45,041 nucleotides of DNA from Microcoleus sp. LEGE 07076 (GCF_015207455.1 NZ_JADEWV010000031.1:1-45041); one strand, 5' to 3'. Positions 32,423 through 41,900 are shown, numbered from the stretch's first letter. Numbers and translations are program-made. The notes: a model not told the origin generated them from the letters alone.

Positions 32423-34771
32423 TTACGATCGCACCCGCAACGTCAGGCGCACTGTATCCCCAATAAAGTGAGGAATGCGCCAGCTAAACAGCCATTTTTT
32501 AATTGTTTTGAGCAACTCCACATCTGCCACAGTCGAAGCATCAGCATCCACGACTATTCGGCTGGCGCGCACCTTATCGAAAACAATTTCTAACACCAAT
32601 TCGCCGTTGATACCGGGCGGGACAGTCAGAGTTTCCAAGTGTTCGTTTAAACTGTCGATCGCCTCTTCATCCAACCCCGTAACGCTAACAACTTCTACGG
32701 GTGATGTGCTGCGCGGGCGCGCCGACGGTGCGATCTGGGCGCTGGGGGCGCTGGCTCGTGCGGGCAATGGATACATCTGCTGAGGTGGGCGACTAAATGA
32801 GATGCCGCGTTCTTGTTTTTGTTCCATCCAGTCTGTGTGGCCACCAAATACACCCTGATATTCCACAGCTTCCGGCATTTCTACTGGCACATTCATCGCG
32901 ATCGATTCCGCACCCGGTTCGACGCGCACCTCATCGCTGACAGCCACAAAAGCCGTGTACTGCGACAGAAGCTGATAGGTTAGCGCCGTTTCTGTCACTG
33001 TTTCCACCCCCACCTTGGTTTCGTACTGCAGCATTTGATTCATCAAATCTTTGATGCGGTGCCGCCCCCAAAGCTGGGCAACTGCCGGATTTCCAGCAGT
33101 TTCGGTAAAGTTCATTTCGTAGGTTTGGATGTACTGGTGTCCGCCTGCACTAACCCCTTTTATCTGAAGTTTTCCAGCTTGGCGATCGCCCTTTTTTCCA
33201 AATAAAACCAGCGGTTGTTCGGCAAACAAATCCGGCGCTACTGAGGGATAAATTACCGGACTTTCGCCCTCTCCCTGCCAAGTAATTTCTAGATTTATTA
33301 ACACCGGATTGTTGATTTGCCGGAAGAACTTTTCCACAAATTTATTAACTGGTTCGTCGTGGGTGACAATCCGGGAAAACCCCCGTCCAATTTCGGCAAT
33401 GCGATCGAGCAAAAAACGATTGACGGAACTCCCCGCACCAAAACTGTACAGGCGATTCCCCGGTTTGAGATGCTGCTGTACTTCGGCGAAAATCTCGTTT
33501 TCGTTGCCGATGTAACCGTCGCTAAGCAATACCACAGTCCGCAAGCGCCCGGATGGTGCGGGAAAATCGATCGCAGCCCGAATGCCGCCCAACATTTCCG
33601 TACCACCGTTAGCGTGGAGTTTGTTAATATATGCGATCGCCTGTTGCCGATTCTCCGCTGTATTTGGCAGGGGTTGTTGCGATAGTTGCCGCACGGCGTT
33701 GGAAAAATCCAAAATCGAGAAAGTATCCGGCGGATTCAGCCCGTCAATAAATTGCCGCAACAATGCCTGACATTGCTGCAAAGGCGCACCGGATTGCGAA
33801 CCAGAAGTATCGACTAAAAAAACGACATCTTTCGGAACAATTTCATCGGTTTTATACTCGATCGCCGGAATTAAATAAACTGCAAAATGTCCGCCGCGAT
33901 CGTCCGATTCAGTTAATACCGTCGATTGGGTTTCTTGACCAGAAATTTGATAGCGAACAATCAAATCTTTGTTGGGAATTGTATCTGTATTTCCCAACTG
34001 AACGCGCACCTTCAGCCCATTCTTTTGCTCGCTGTTTGGGGAAGTTTGGGGAGAGTCGAAATATTCAATTTGCAGTTGGTGGGATGGAGAATTGACATTG
34101 CGAATCGGTACGCCCGCCTCAATTTCCAGCGTCACGCCGATATCCTGTCCCGATCGCCTTCCCGGCGGCAAAATCGGGGCATTCAGCCGCGACGCATCGG
34201 GAACAATATCCGTAGACGAATTAACTGTCATTGGGGCTGGGGCACTACCGCCGGCTGCCGTTTCATCCAGCGGCGTACCGGGAATATATCGCGGCCCGAC
34301 AACCATCGGAAACACAAATTCGTAATCGCCAGCTAGAAATTTCAAGCTGTCTGTATAGCGAATCACAACCTCGATTTCTTCTCCCGGTTTGATGTTGGCG
34401 AGGGATTGGGTGAAAATATTATCTCGCTCTTGTTCCAACAAACCCGCTGTCCGCCCTTCTTGTTTGGCTTGTTGGTAAATTCGTTGGGCTTCTTCGCGTT
34501 TTTTGATGCTGCCTTTAATAGTGTTACTGCCGATTTTAATTTCCATCTCATCAACCGCTGCTTCGGCCGGTAGCGGAAAAATATAGACGGCTTCCAGCGG
34601 CTTGGTGAAAGGATTTTCAAATTTTTGCGAGACTTCAACTCGCGATAGATTTCCGGCTATTTTGGCTCTGACTTCTGTATGTTTCAGGGGAAAAACGAGT
34701 TGTTTTCCTTCGGGGGAACGCACGTACAATCCACTGGTGCGATCGGTGGTTGGAGATGTCAAGGTAGTCAT
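32423..34771 (-). CDS. VIT and von Willebrand factor A domain protein
   Basis: 782 residues. The N-terminal VIT domain (about 10-135) has VEVSQKFENPFTKPLEAVYI, FPLPAEAAVDEMEIKIG and the YTDSLKFLAGDYEFVFPMV end. A VWA domain at about 308-480 contains the MIDAS motif FLVDTSGSQSG (DxSGS) and VLLSDGYIGNENEI. The C-terminal 80 residues (LEIVFDKVRASRIVVDADAS) form a small domain like those that follow VIT-VWA in bacteria. Between them is a proline-rich linker. No signal peptide or sorting signal is obvious. Such proteins resemble inter-alpha-trypsin inhibitor heavy chains. Their role in bacteria is unsettled. Confidence 0.9.
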   Translation of the reverse strand: MTTLTSPTTDRTSGLYVRSPEGKQLVFPLKHTEVRAKIAGNLSRVEVSQKFENPFTKPLEAVYIFPLPAEAAVDEMEIKIGSNTIKGSIKKREEAQRIYQQAKQEGRTAGLLEQERDNIFTQSLANIKPGEEIEVVIRYTDSLKFLAGDYEFVFPMVVGPRYIPGTPLDETAAGGSAPAPMTVNSSTDIVPDASRLNAPILPPGRRSGQDIGVTLEIEAGVPIRNVNSPSHQLQIEYFDSPQTSPNSEQKNGLKVRVQLGNTDTIPNKDLIVRYQISGQETQSTVLTESDDRGGHFAVYLIPAIEYKTDEIVPKDVVFLVDTSGSQSGAPLQQCQALLRQFIDGLNPPDTFSILDFSNAVRQLSQQPLPNTAENRQQAIAYINKLHANGGTEMLGGIRAAIDFPAPSGRLRTVVLLSDGYIGNENEIFAEVQQHLKPGNRLYSFGAGSSVNRFLLDRIAEIGRGFSRIVTHDEPVNKFVEKFFRQINNPVLINLEITWQGEGESPVIYPSVAPDLFAEQPLVLFGKKGDRQAGKLQIKGVSAGGHQYIQTYEMNFTETAGNPAVAQLWGRHRIKDLMNQMLQYETKVGVETVTETALTYQLLSQYTAFVAVSDEVRVEPGAESIAMNVPVEMPEAVEYQGVFGGHTDWMEQKQERGISFSRPPQQMYPLPARASAPSAQIAPSARPRSTSPVEVVSVTGLDEEAIDSLNEHLETLTVPPGINGELVLEIVFDKVRASRIVVDADASTVADVELLKTIKKWLFSWRIPHFIGDTVRLTLRVRS

Positions 34772-35277
34772 GAGGTTGTTCCTGCATCACTGATATATAG
34801 CGGTTATCAAAAAAGTGAGGTGTGTCCTATGCCCTATGCCCGATCCCGGATAGTACCTCATCTTTCCGAGAAAGGCTATATTATAACATCATACAAAAAG
34901 TAATGCTCAGTTGCGATCGACTTAAACTGCCAGTCATTCGATTTTAGATTTTAGATTTTAGATTACTCGTTACCAGGCTCTGCCTGGTAACGCAGATAGG
35001 CGAGGCTCTGCCTCAATTTTCGCGAGGCTCTTCAAGAGTGACATCGATTCCTAGGCTCTTAGCCTCTTAACCAGTTATTGAAAATGATTTAGGATTGCTA
35101 TAATTCCCATTTGCCAAATTCAATCGCAGCGTTTCTGCAAACTCCGGTTGCACTTTTTTGCGATGTAGAGGAGACGGCAATGCCCTGTCCCTACTGAGAT
35201 TAATTGTAGGGACACCGCAGGTGCAGTGTCCTGATTTCGGGTAATATTAATTCCGATGCAACCGGAAATGAGATCGA
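34772..35277. other. Repeat-rich intergenic stretch
   Basis: 506 bases without a gene. In order: family B element copy 2 (34792-34880); ATTTTAG heptamers (34940-34962); GTTACCAGGCTCTGCCTGGT (34969-34991, a perfect 10-bp stem) with related GAGGCTCTGCCTC after it; and a pair TCCGGTTGCAC (35141) and CCGATGCAACCGGAA (35254-35268), inverted ends also seen near 15491-15554. Confidence 0.5.
34792..34880. repeat. MITE-like element family B, copy 2 (inverted)
   Basis: The left end ATATAGCGGTTATCAAAAAA (then GTGAGGT) is the reverse complement of the right end of copy 1. The right end TACCTCATCTTTCCGAGAAA (then GGCTATAT) is the reverse complement of its left end. The interior carries CCTATGC heptamers instead of GGGCATC. 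Confidence 0.65.
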
Positions 35278-36060
35278 TTATTTCGAGACATTCGCGAGAA
35301 TGCTTTCCATCTCAGAAAGCTCGACAGCCCCGGAGAAAGTTTGGCCGTTCATGATAAAGAACGGAGTGCCTTCAATGCCAAGTTGTTTAGCCAGTTGCAC
35401 GTCTTTGGCAATAGCCGTTTCAGCGGCGGGGCTGTTGCGATCGGTGTTGAACTTATCTAATTTTAGATTGAGCTTTTGGGCGATCGATCCGTAAAATTCT
35501 TCCCCTAAGTCTTTCTGCCCTTCAAACAAAGCGCTATAATATTCCCAGAATTTGCCCTGCTGCCCGGCCGCCCAAGCTGCTTTAGCCGCTGGCAGCGCTT
35601 GAGGGTGAATTGAAGTCAAAGGAAAATGTTTGTAGGCTAAAGTAACTTTGTCCTGGTGTTTTGCCATAAACTGCTTGACTGTATCGTGAGCCTTCGCGCA
35701 AAACGGACATTGAAAGTCAGAGAATTCTAGAAGTACAATCTGCTGCGAAGCTGCACCCGTGGTGGGAGAATCCCCGATCGAAGATTTGGGATTAGTTTTC
35801 ATAGCCTGCAAAAAAGAGTCCTGCGCTGCTTTGAGGGACTGCTGCTGCTGTTGCTGGTACGCTTGTACCGAATCTACAATTGCTTGGGGGTTTTCGCGGA
35901 TCACCTGCAAGACTTGCTCTTTAAACTTGGGATCTACTGAATTGTCAGCCGCTGACTGGGCGGGGGAACAACCGATAAATACCAGGCAACCTGCCAGCAG
36001 TGCAGCGAAGCAGAAGGCTCGCTGGCTGCGGACTTTTCGCCAAATAGTGGATAAGTTCAT
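35278..36060 (-). CDS. DsbA/thioredoxin-like thiol oxidoreductase, probable lipoprotein
   Basis: 260 residues. The N-terminus (about 15-31) is hydrophobic and ends LVFIGCSPAQ, a plausible lipobox with Cys31. A helical region with a glutamine run (VQAYQQQQQQSL) follows. The DsbA-like domain has LLEFSDFQCPFCAKAHDTV (CPFC active site), YKHFPLTSIHPQALPAAKAA, and the cis-proline loop GIEGTPFFIMNG. It most likely introduces or exchanges disulfides in periplasmic or lumenal proteins. Similar cyanobacterial proteins are annotated as DsbA family or thioredoxin domain proteins. Confidence 0.92.
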   Translation of the reverse strand: MNLSTIWRKVRSQRAFCFAALLAGCLVFIGCSPAQSAADNSVDPKFKEQVLQVIRENPQAIVDSVQAYQQQQQQSLKAAQDSFLQAMKTNPKSSIGDSPTTGAASQQIVLLEFSDFQCPFCAKAHDTVKQFMAKHQDKVTLAYKHFPLTSIHPQALPAAKAAWAAGQQGKFWEYYSALFEGQKDLGEEFYGSIAQKLNLKLDKFNTDRNSPAAETAIAKDVQLAKQLGIEGTPFFIMNGQTFSGAVELSEMESILANVSK

Positions 36061-36452
36061 CTTTTTTTTTCTAATTCAAGGCAACACTTAATCCTACATT
36101 CAATTTTGCGGAGTGTCAGGTGTACCGCCGTTGATGCCTGTGCAGCTATTTTTAAATTTGAGCAATAATTTAGTAATTGGCGATCGGTAATTCGCCCTGC
36201 GGTAATTGCCAATAGTTTTTACTTACCCGGACAGCTCAGCTCCCAATAATTAAGACTTAAATCGTCGTCGGGATTTAGTATAATATTATCTGCCGTCAAA
36301 CAACGGCAATCAAAAAGGTTTGTAGTTAGGACTTCAGTCCTCATAAAACTTTCAGGACTTCAGTCCTCATAAAACTTTGAGGACTTCAGTCCTCACGATC
36401 AAACCCAATTACCCAAAAAGGTTTGATCGTGAGGACTGAAGTCCTTTGTCTA
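36061..36452. repeat. Intergenic with GGACTTCAGTCC array and 26-bp perfect inverted repeat
   Basis: From 36318, three copies of AGGACTTCAGTCCTCA(TAAAACTTT) follow TTTGTAGTT. The last copy forms the left arm (36380-36405, AGGACTTCAGTCCTCACGAT then CAAACC) of a perfect 26-bp inverted repeat. The right arm is at 36420-36445, and the loop is 14 bases. It lies directly after the stop of the gene at 36453 (minus) and may serve as its terminator. Confidence 0.7.
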
Positions 36453-36965
36453 CTATTTGCGACTGTTGAGCCATTTAGCAGCAACTATTCCCAAAATACC
36501 AGCAACCACTGGATTGCCCAAAAACTTCATCAAACTAGGCTGTTCTGCTAACACTTCTCGGAAAATATCCGGGTGATTGTGATAGGTAAACGAGGCCAGT
36601 TTGGTAACATCGTCAGCATTCATGCGACTGGCGTGGTGGGTAGAAAGTCCTAGTTGCTTTTCCAACTGGCGATCTTTCAATCCTCTCTTGTCCAACTGCT
36701 TCAAGAACTCCCGTGCCACGTCGTCCCGTTCGTTTGGCTTGATTTGGGCGATCGCCTTTTGCAATTCCGGTTCCAACTGCGCCGGCGGCAGGGAGTCGTG
36801 ATTCAGAGAATGACCAAATAATTTTTTGCGCTGATCCGGAGAAGTTCTCTGAGCAAAATCGTCAAAATTTTCGTACTCTTCACCGGTTGTCTCCGGCATC
36901 ATTTCTTTATCGCCCTTTGCCAAATCGCTCATGATTTGACTTTTGTAATTATCGCTGATACTCAT
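36453..36965 (-). CDS. Hypothetical protein of the small stress-type cluster
   Basis: 170 residues from ATG 36965 (MSISDNYKSQIMSDLAKGDK). A longer frame to 37004 adds 13 unlikely residues. Mostly charged and helical: FDDFAQRTSPDQRKKLFGHS, RDDVAREFLKQLDKRGLKD, then a hydrophobic C-terminal segment FLGNPVVAGILGIVAAKWL that may insert in a membrane. I do not recognise the family. Neighbours on the same strand (37082, 37603, 38276) are small proteins including CsbD, which suggests a shared stress role. Confidence 0.75.
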   Translation of the reverse strand: MSISDNYKSQIMSDLAKGDKEMMPETTGEEYENFDDFAQRTSPDQRKKLFGHSLNHDSLPPAQLEPELQKAIAQIKPNERDDVAREFLKQLDKRGLKDRQLEKQLGLSTHHASRMNADDVTKLASFTYHNHPDIFREVLAEQPSLMKFLGNPVVAGILGIVAAKWLNSRK

Positions 36966-37081
36966 GGTAATTCTTTTCCAATCTACACAACATTTCCGTC
37001 TCAAATTTAAATTCTTTGACCTGCCAAAAACTGCGGTATCTTAAACCGCTGCGCGGCTCTGACTTAAGCTTTCTAACCAGG

Positions 37082-37525
37082 TCAAGACTTGTATTCAATT
37101 TGATTTGATTGCTGGTCGTACTTAGCGGTCAAAATCAGTTTTTTGTCAGGAGCGTAAACCAAAACACTTACATCCTGGTTTGGAAAATTGCGGTGAAAAC
37201 CTTGGGCTAAAGATTTCGCCAAATCTTTAACTTCTTTAGGGTTCACTTGCGGGGTAATTACAACTCCCAGTTTGTTATTGTCGCGCACGTAAGCATCCTG
37301 AACCAGACCCTTAGCCGTCTTTGTAACCCATTGACCAAAATCTTGACCTGCGGCGGTATTGCCCCGTTCTAGTTGCGCGTAATAACCCTGACTGCCGCCA
37401 ATTGCTACAGGTACATTAGTAGGTTGTTGGGCGGAAACGCTGGGGGCGCAGGCAGTAGTAATCGCCAGCATAAAAACCAATAGTATGCCGGCAATTATTT
37501 TTCGACTCTGGTGTAATAAACTCAC
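37082..37525 (-). CDS. Hypothetical lipoprotein
   Basis: 147 residues. The signal sequence IIAGILLVFMLAITTACAPS has a good lipobox (TTAC, Cys26). The mature part has GYYAQLERGNTAAGQDFGQW, KGLVQDAYVRDNNKLGVVIT, and a segment EVKDLAKSLAQGFHRNFPNQ followed by strands DVSVLVYAPDKKLILTAKYD. It looks like a small alpha-beta domain on the outer face of the plasma membrane. Family not recognised. Confidence 0.8.
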   Translation of the reverse strand: MSLLHQSRKIIAGILLVFMLAITTACAPSVSAQQPTNVPVAIGGSQGYYAQLERGNTAAGQDFGQWVTKTAKGLVQDAYVRDNNKLGVVITPQVNPKEVKDLAKSLAQGFHRNFPNQDVSVLVYAPDKKLILTAKYDQQSNQIEYKS

Positions 37526-37602
37526 TTTTTTTCCTCCGTTCTCAATACATTTTGAATATTTGAGAGGGTCAGGTTTCTAGACCCTCTCAATTGGTATTAG
37601 GC

Positions 37603-37785
37603 TCAGTCTAATTTCTTTTTGATCTCATCTTTGACATCTTCGACCGCGTGGCCTGCTTGAGCTTGTGCCTGCTTGGCTTTGCCTTCAGCTTTATCCTTCG
37701 GGTCGCCAGTAACATTGCCTAGGGCTTCTTGGGCAGCACCTTCGATGTTTTTGCCAGTTGCCTTTGCTCTATCTTCAATGCTCAT
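37603..37785 (-). CDS. CsbD family stress protein
   Basis: 60 residues: MSIEDRAKATGKNIEGAAQE, ALGNVTGDPKDKAEGKAKQA and a lysine-rich end. The GKxxEGAxQEALGxxTGDxxxKxEGK pattern is the CsbD signature. CsbD proteins are small, highly charged and induced by general stress (sigma-B in Bacillus). Their mechanism is unknown. The start is preceded by AAGGAGAAACC, a strong ribosome-binding site. Confidence 0.93.
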   Translation of the reverse strand: MSIEDRAKATGKNIEGAAQEALGNVTGDPKDKAEGKAKQAQAQAGHAVEDVKDEIKKKLD

Positions 37786-38275
37786 TGGTTTCTCCTTATT
37801 TGTATCGAGTTTTACATTCTCGACTTAAACTAATCATAGGGAACCAGCAACCCGGTTGCACTCTACCTGTAGGAATAAAGTCTGGCGTACTCGCAGTGTA
37901 CGAAATGTAACGGATTTAAGGTAGAGCGGGAATAGGGAATAGGGAATAGGGAATAGGGAATAGGGAATAAGGAATAGTTATTTTTGAGTCTAGAATAAAC
38001 TGCGAATTTCAGGGGAACCGTTTTTTTACCTAAATTGCTAGCTGCAACAAATGAAGTGTTTCGCTGACCAAAAATCGGTGTACGACCACTCGTGCAGGAC
38101 TGTATTTTTTAAATCAAAATAAATTTAACTCGATAAGTTTATCTTGACTTTTGACTTTTTATTTTCATCCGTTACCTCGCGGACATTCCTGGTGGCAGAA
38201 TTTGCTGATTTTTTCAAAAAGCGGGTGCGGGTAAGACCGTATCTTACTCGCACCCTCAAAAAAATGGTATTAGTT
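37786..38275. other. Intergenic stretch with GGGAATA tandem repeat and terminator hairpin
   Basis: 490 bases without a convincing gene. At 37928-37970 about six units of GGGAATA form a heptamer array. AT-rich sequence follows. At 38223-38255 GGGTGCGGGTAAGA pairs with TCTTACTCGCACCC, a terminator for the small gene at 38276. The plus-strand frame at 38144-38332 crosses this hairpin and is rejected. Confidence 0.55.
38223..38255 (-). terminator. Terminator-like hairpin after the small coiled-coil gene
   Basis: GGGTGCGGGTAAGA, loop, TCTTACTCGCACCC forms a 14-bp stem with one G-T mismatch. On the minus strand it lies about 20 bases after the stop codon of the gene ending at 38276 and is followed by GCTTTTTG. 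Confidence 0.6.
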
Positions 38276-38482
38276 TTAATCTGGTTGATCGTGACATTCT
38301 ACATCTATTTTGTGCTGAAGTTCTTCTTTTAACTGTTCGACAGCGCGCATAGTTTCAGCCTTTTCTTGTTTCTGCTGACCGAGAGCTTTTTCTGTTTCCT
38401 CGCCGAGCAGTTTTTCTCTTGATTTCGGTAGCGTGACTTGAGTGTCGCTGACTGTGTTCGTGGCGTTTGGCTGAGTATTCAT
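38276..38482 (-). CDS. Small coiled-coil hypothetical protein
   Basis: 68 residues from ATG 38482 (MNTQPNATNTVSDTQVTLPK). An in-frame ATG at 38521 would add 13 residues. The C-terminal half is a charged helix, EKALGQQKQEKAETMRAVEQ then LKEELQHKID, likely a coiled coil. Not recognised. It shares strand and style with the CsbD cluster. A terminator hairpin follows. Confidence 0.6.
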   Translation of the reverse strand: MNTQPNATNTVSDTQVTLPKSREKLLGEETEKALGQQKQEKAETMRAVEQLKEELQHKIDVECHDQPD

Positions 38483-38975
38483 TGTTTTCACCCAATTATT
38501 TGCAAATTTTATTTTTAACAAGGGTACTTAAGACTTAACCTTAGATAGATCGTAAGAGCAATCACGGAGACGTGAATCTGCCTGAAGGGAGATTAGGGTT
38601 GGGAATAGCTTTTAGTTTTTATTTATGAGTTCGATCGCCAGTGAAATTGCGGAGAATTGAATCTGCTGGAAGGGAGATTGGGGTTGGGGAATAGCGAGTG
38701 GGTGAAATTGCTGATCGATTGGCACGCAGGGAGGTATTGAGCTTATCCTCACGGATAAATCGGGGGGATTTTGCTGGGGGGAAGTGGAGCTATTGTTCAG
38801 TTGTTAGTTGTTAAAGCTCGCTCCTGCTGACGGTTAAAATCAACAGGGTGCTGTAATTCCGAAGTTTTGTGGCGATCGCGCCAAGTAATCTGCTAAACCA
38901 GAGTTAGCCTTGAGGCTAACTTCGCGCAGCAGCGAACAAAAATTTCTGTTGTTAGTAAAAAGTGTCTAAAACCCT
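38483..38975. other. Intergenic stretch with a direct repeat
   Basis: 493 bases. GAATCTGCCTGAAGGGAGAT (38573) and GAATCTGCTGGAAGGGAGAT (38654) begin two direct repeats of about 37 bp, each continuing into GGGTTGGG-GAATAGC. GTTAGCCTtgAGGCTAAC at about 38902-38919 is a perfect hairpin. No gene is seen. The sensor-kinase promoter should be in the last part. Confidence 0.45.
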
Positions 38976-41864
38976 ATGGGAGCAAGCAGCATTAACCCTC
39001 AGCAAGCAGCCCGCCCGATTCGAGCGCCGATCGAAATCGGCATCTTGCATTCGTTGACAGGTACGATGTCGATCAGCGAAATTTCTGTCAAAGACGCGAC
39101 GCTGTTGGCTGTTGAGGAAATTAACGAGGCCGGAGGAGTGCTCGGACGCCCCTTGGAAGTGGTTATAGAAGATGGAGCCAGCGATTTGCAGACTTTTGCT
39201 CAAAAAGCTAAGCAGTTGCTCCAAGAAGCGCAGGTGGCTGTGGTATTTGGCTGTTGGACTTCGGCGAGCCGGAAAGCTGTACTACCGGCTTTTGAGCAAT
39301 ATGGCGGGTTGCTGTTTTATCCGGTGCAGTATGAAGGGCTAGAACAGAGTCCGAATATTTTTTATACTGGTGCTGCGCCGAACCAACAGATGGTGCCTGG
39401 GGTGAATTACTTGCTGGCTCAGGGGAAGCGGAAAATTTTTCTGTTGGGTTCGGATTATATTTTTCCCAGAACGGCAAATAGGATTGTGAAAGCTCAACTG
39501 GCGGCACTCGGGGGAGAGTTGGCGGGGGAAGTGTATCTGCCGCTGGGTTCGATGGAAGTGGATGAGGCGATCGCCGATATTTTAGCAGTGAAACCGGATG
39601 CGATTCTCAATACTCTCAACGGCGATAGCAATGTGGCTTTTTTTCAAAAGCTGAGGGAAAGTGGCTTGAACCCAGAGGATTTGCCGGTGATGTCGGCGAG
39701 CATAGCAGAAGAGGAAGTGCGGGCGATCGGGCCGTCCAATATTGCCGGACATTTGGTGGTTTGGAACTATTTTCAAACGGTGGATACACCGGAAAATCGG
39801 AAATTTGTTAAGGCTTATAAAGCTAGATACGGGGAAAACCGAGTCACGGACGATCCGATCGAAGCGGCTTATTTTGGCGTTTATCTGTGGAAGCAAGCAG
39901 TAGAAAAAGCTGGTTCGACAGATGCGGTGAAAGTCAGGGCGGCTGCTAAAAATATGGAGTTGGCTGCGCCTTCGGGCAAGGTAAAAATAGATGCCGAAAC
40001 GCAGCATACCTGGAAAACTGTTCGGATTGGTAAGGTAAGGTCGGACGGTCAAATTGAGGAGATTTGGAATTCGGGTGCACCGGTGCGGCCAGATCCTTTT
40101 CTTAAAAGCTATCCTTGGGCGGCGGCACTTGCTCCGAGGCGGATTTCTGTGGGAACTCGAGCTTCTTTGATCGGGCTGTTTGTGATCTTGGTACTGATAA
40201 CTTGGATGGCGGCGGGTGTCGGGTGGATTGGGACTGCGGAGATGAAGAACTATTTGCTGGCAATCGAGGCTGCTTCGGCTCCGGCGGCGGGGGTTTCTGA
40301 GGCGGCAATGGCGGTGCTGGTGGAGCAAACTCTGTTTGTGGCGAGCCGCACTCAGCACTGGCTGCTGGGGGCTTTGGTTTTGAGTTCGATCGCGGGGATA
40401 GTGGCTTGTGTGTCGGTGTCGGCGATTATTCGGAATCTGGGCTTGCTCCGGGAAACTGCCCAACTGATGGCGAGCGGTGATTTGACGGCTCGATCGCCTG
40501 TGCTGTCTAATGATGCGATCGGGGTGCTCTCTTCTACTCTCAATACAATGGCTCAGCAAATTAGCAGTTTGCTCAAAGGTTTGGAGGTGCGGCAGAGGCA
40601 GCTAGAGGAACGATCGCGCGAATTGGAAGTTGCTAAGAACGCTGCGGAAGCTGCCAACCGGGCCAAAAGCACATTTTTGGCAAATATGACTCACGAGTTG
40701 CGGACTCCCCTGAATGCGATTATCGGCTACAGCGAGCTGCTGCAAGAAGAAGCTGAGGAACTGGGCGAAGCAGATTTTGTGATGGATTTGGCAAGCATTA
40801 ATATCGCCGGCAAGCAGTTGCTCAGTATTATTAGCGACATCCTGGATATTTCTAAAATTGAAGCCGGAAAGATGACTCTTTTCCTGGAGACTTTCGATGT
40901 GTCGAATTTGCTCGAGCAGGTGGTGACTACAGTTCAACCACTGGTGGGGAAAAATGGCAATACTTTGAGGGTGAATTGCGATCGCCATATTGGCACGATT
41001 TACTCTGATTCCTCGAAGCTGCGGCAAGCGCTGTTGAATTTGGCGAGCAATGCTGCTAAGTTTACCGATCGAGGGAAAATTATGATTAATGTTTGGAAGG
41101 AAGAAGGGGAAGTTTTGCCGGATGACAATTCCGAGGGACTCTCGAAGGCGAACTCTGGGTGTCCAAATCCTGCGATCGTGTTTCAAGTCACCGATACTGG
41201 CATCGGGATGACTGAGGAGCAGTTGTCGAGGCTGTTCGGGGCTTTTTCTCAAGCGGATGATTCTACTACCCGCAGGTACGGCGGTACCGGTTTGGGGCTG
41301 ACAATTAGCCGGAAGTTTTGCCAGATGATGGGCGGGGACATTACGGTGGAGAGCAAATTTGAATGCGGCTCTACTTTTACGATCCGGTTGCCGGTGGCGG
41401 TTAAAAGCCAGAAAGAAGCTGAGGGCGATGGCGATTTGTCGGAAACGGCGAAGCAATTGCCGCAACCGCAACCGCTGCAACTGCCCTATGCTGCTACTGT
41501 GCTGGTGATTGACGACGATCCGGACTCGCGGGATTTAATCACTCGTTGCTTGTCGAAACAGGGATTTCAGGTGCGCTCGTCGGCTAGCGGTGAAGCGGGG
41601 CTTCAGTTGGCTAAGGATTTGCTACCGGATGCGATTACTCTGGACGTGATGATGCCGAGTATGGACGGCTGGGCGGTGCTTTCTGCCTTGAAAGCCGATC
41701 GGGATTTGGCCGATATTCCAGTAATTATGTTGACTTTTTTGGACGACAAAACTCAGGGTTTGGAATTGGGAGCGGCGGAGTATTTAAGGAAGCCTTTGGA
41801 TTACAAGCACTTTGCTGCTTTGTTGAGTAAATATCAGCGTTCCGAGAAGTTAGTTGACTGTTGA
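38976..41864 (+). CDS. UrtA-like ligand-binding hybrid sensor histidine kinase
   Basis: 962 residues. Residues about 18-385 are a periplasmic-binding domain of the UrtA/FmdD type: [77 protein letters not shown], suggesting urea or a short amide as ligand. Membrane spans lie at about 396-420 and 461-483. HAMP ([20 protein letters not shown]), a coiled coil, HisKA ([19 protein letters not shown], His573) and HATPase_c ([30 protein letters not shown]) follow. A receiver domain at 842-955 has Asp890 ([13 protein letters not shown]) and Lys in LRKPLD. No signal peptide or N-terminal span precedes the binding domain, and an in-frame stop blocks extension. Its C-terminal VDC and stop are encoded by an STRR array. 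Confidence 0.9.
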   Translation: MGASSINPQQAARPIRAPIEIGILHSLTGTMSISEISVKDATLLAVEEINEAGGVLGRPLEVVIEDGASDLQTFAQKAKQLLQEAQVAVVFGCWTSASRKAVLPAFEQYGGLLFYPVQYEGLEQSPNIFYTGAAPNQQMVPGVNYLLAQGKRKIFLLGSDYIFPRTANRIVKAQLAALGGELAGEVYLPLGSMEVDEAIADILAVKPDAILNTLNGDSNVAFFQKLRESGLNPEDLPVMSASIAEEEVRAIGPSNIAGHLVVWNYFQTVDTPENRKFVKAYKARYGENRVTDDPIEAAYFGVYLWKQAVEKAGSTDAVKVRAAAKNMELAAPSGKVKIDAETQHTWKTVRIGKVRSDGQIEEIWNSGAPVRPDPFLKSYPWAAALAPRRISVGTRASLIGLFVILVLITWMAAGVGWIGTAEMKNYLLAIEAASAPAAGVSEAAMAVLVEQTLFVASRTQHWLLGALVLSSIAGIVACVSVSAIIRNLGLLRETAQLMASGDLTARSPVLSNDAIGVLSSTLNTMAQQISSLLKGLEVRQRQLEERSRELEVAKNAAEAANRAKSTFLANMTHELRTPLNAIIGYSELLQEEAEELGEADFVMDLASINIAGKQLLSIISDILDISKIEAGKMTLFLETFDVSNLLEQVVTTVQPLVGKNGNTLRVNCDRHIGTIYSDSSKLRQALLNLASNAAKFTDRGKIMINVWKEEGEVLPDDNSEGLSKANSGCPNPAIVFQVTDTGIGMTEEQLSRLFGAFSQADDSTTRRYGGTGLGLTISRKFCQMMGGDITVESKFECGSTFTIRLPVAVKSQKEAEGDGDLSETAKQLPQPQPLQLPYAATVLVIDDDPDSRDLITRCLSKQGFQVRSSASGEAGLQLAKDLLPDAITLDVMMPSMDGWAVLSALKADRDLADIPVIMLTFLDDKTQGLELGAAEYLRKPLDYKHFAALLSKYQRSEKLVDC

Positions 41865-41900
41865 CGGTTAACTGTTAACTGTTAACTGTTGACTGTTGTT
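41851..41900. repeat. STRR heptamer array overlapping the sensor-kinase stop
   Basis: TTAGTTGACTGTTGACGGTT, then AACTGTTAACTGTTAACTGT and TGACTGTTG. The kinase stop TGA (41862-41864) is inside the array. A matching array on the other strand is at 42137-42180. Confidence 0.7.

Noticed and set aside
38144-38332. 62-codon plus-strand frame with a hydrophobic end
   Set aside because: It runs through a terminator hairpin and into the 3' end of the convergent small gene. No ribosome-binding site.
39582-40559. 325-codon antisense frame in the sensor kinase
   Set aside because: The plus-strand kinase has clear domains across the same bases. The antisense product is low-complexity and Arg/His-rich.
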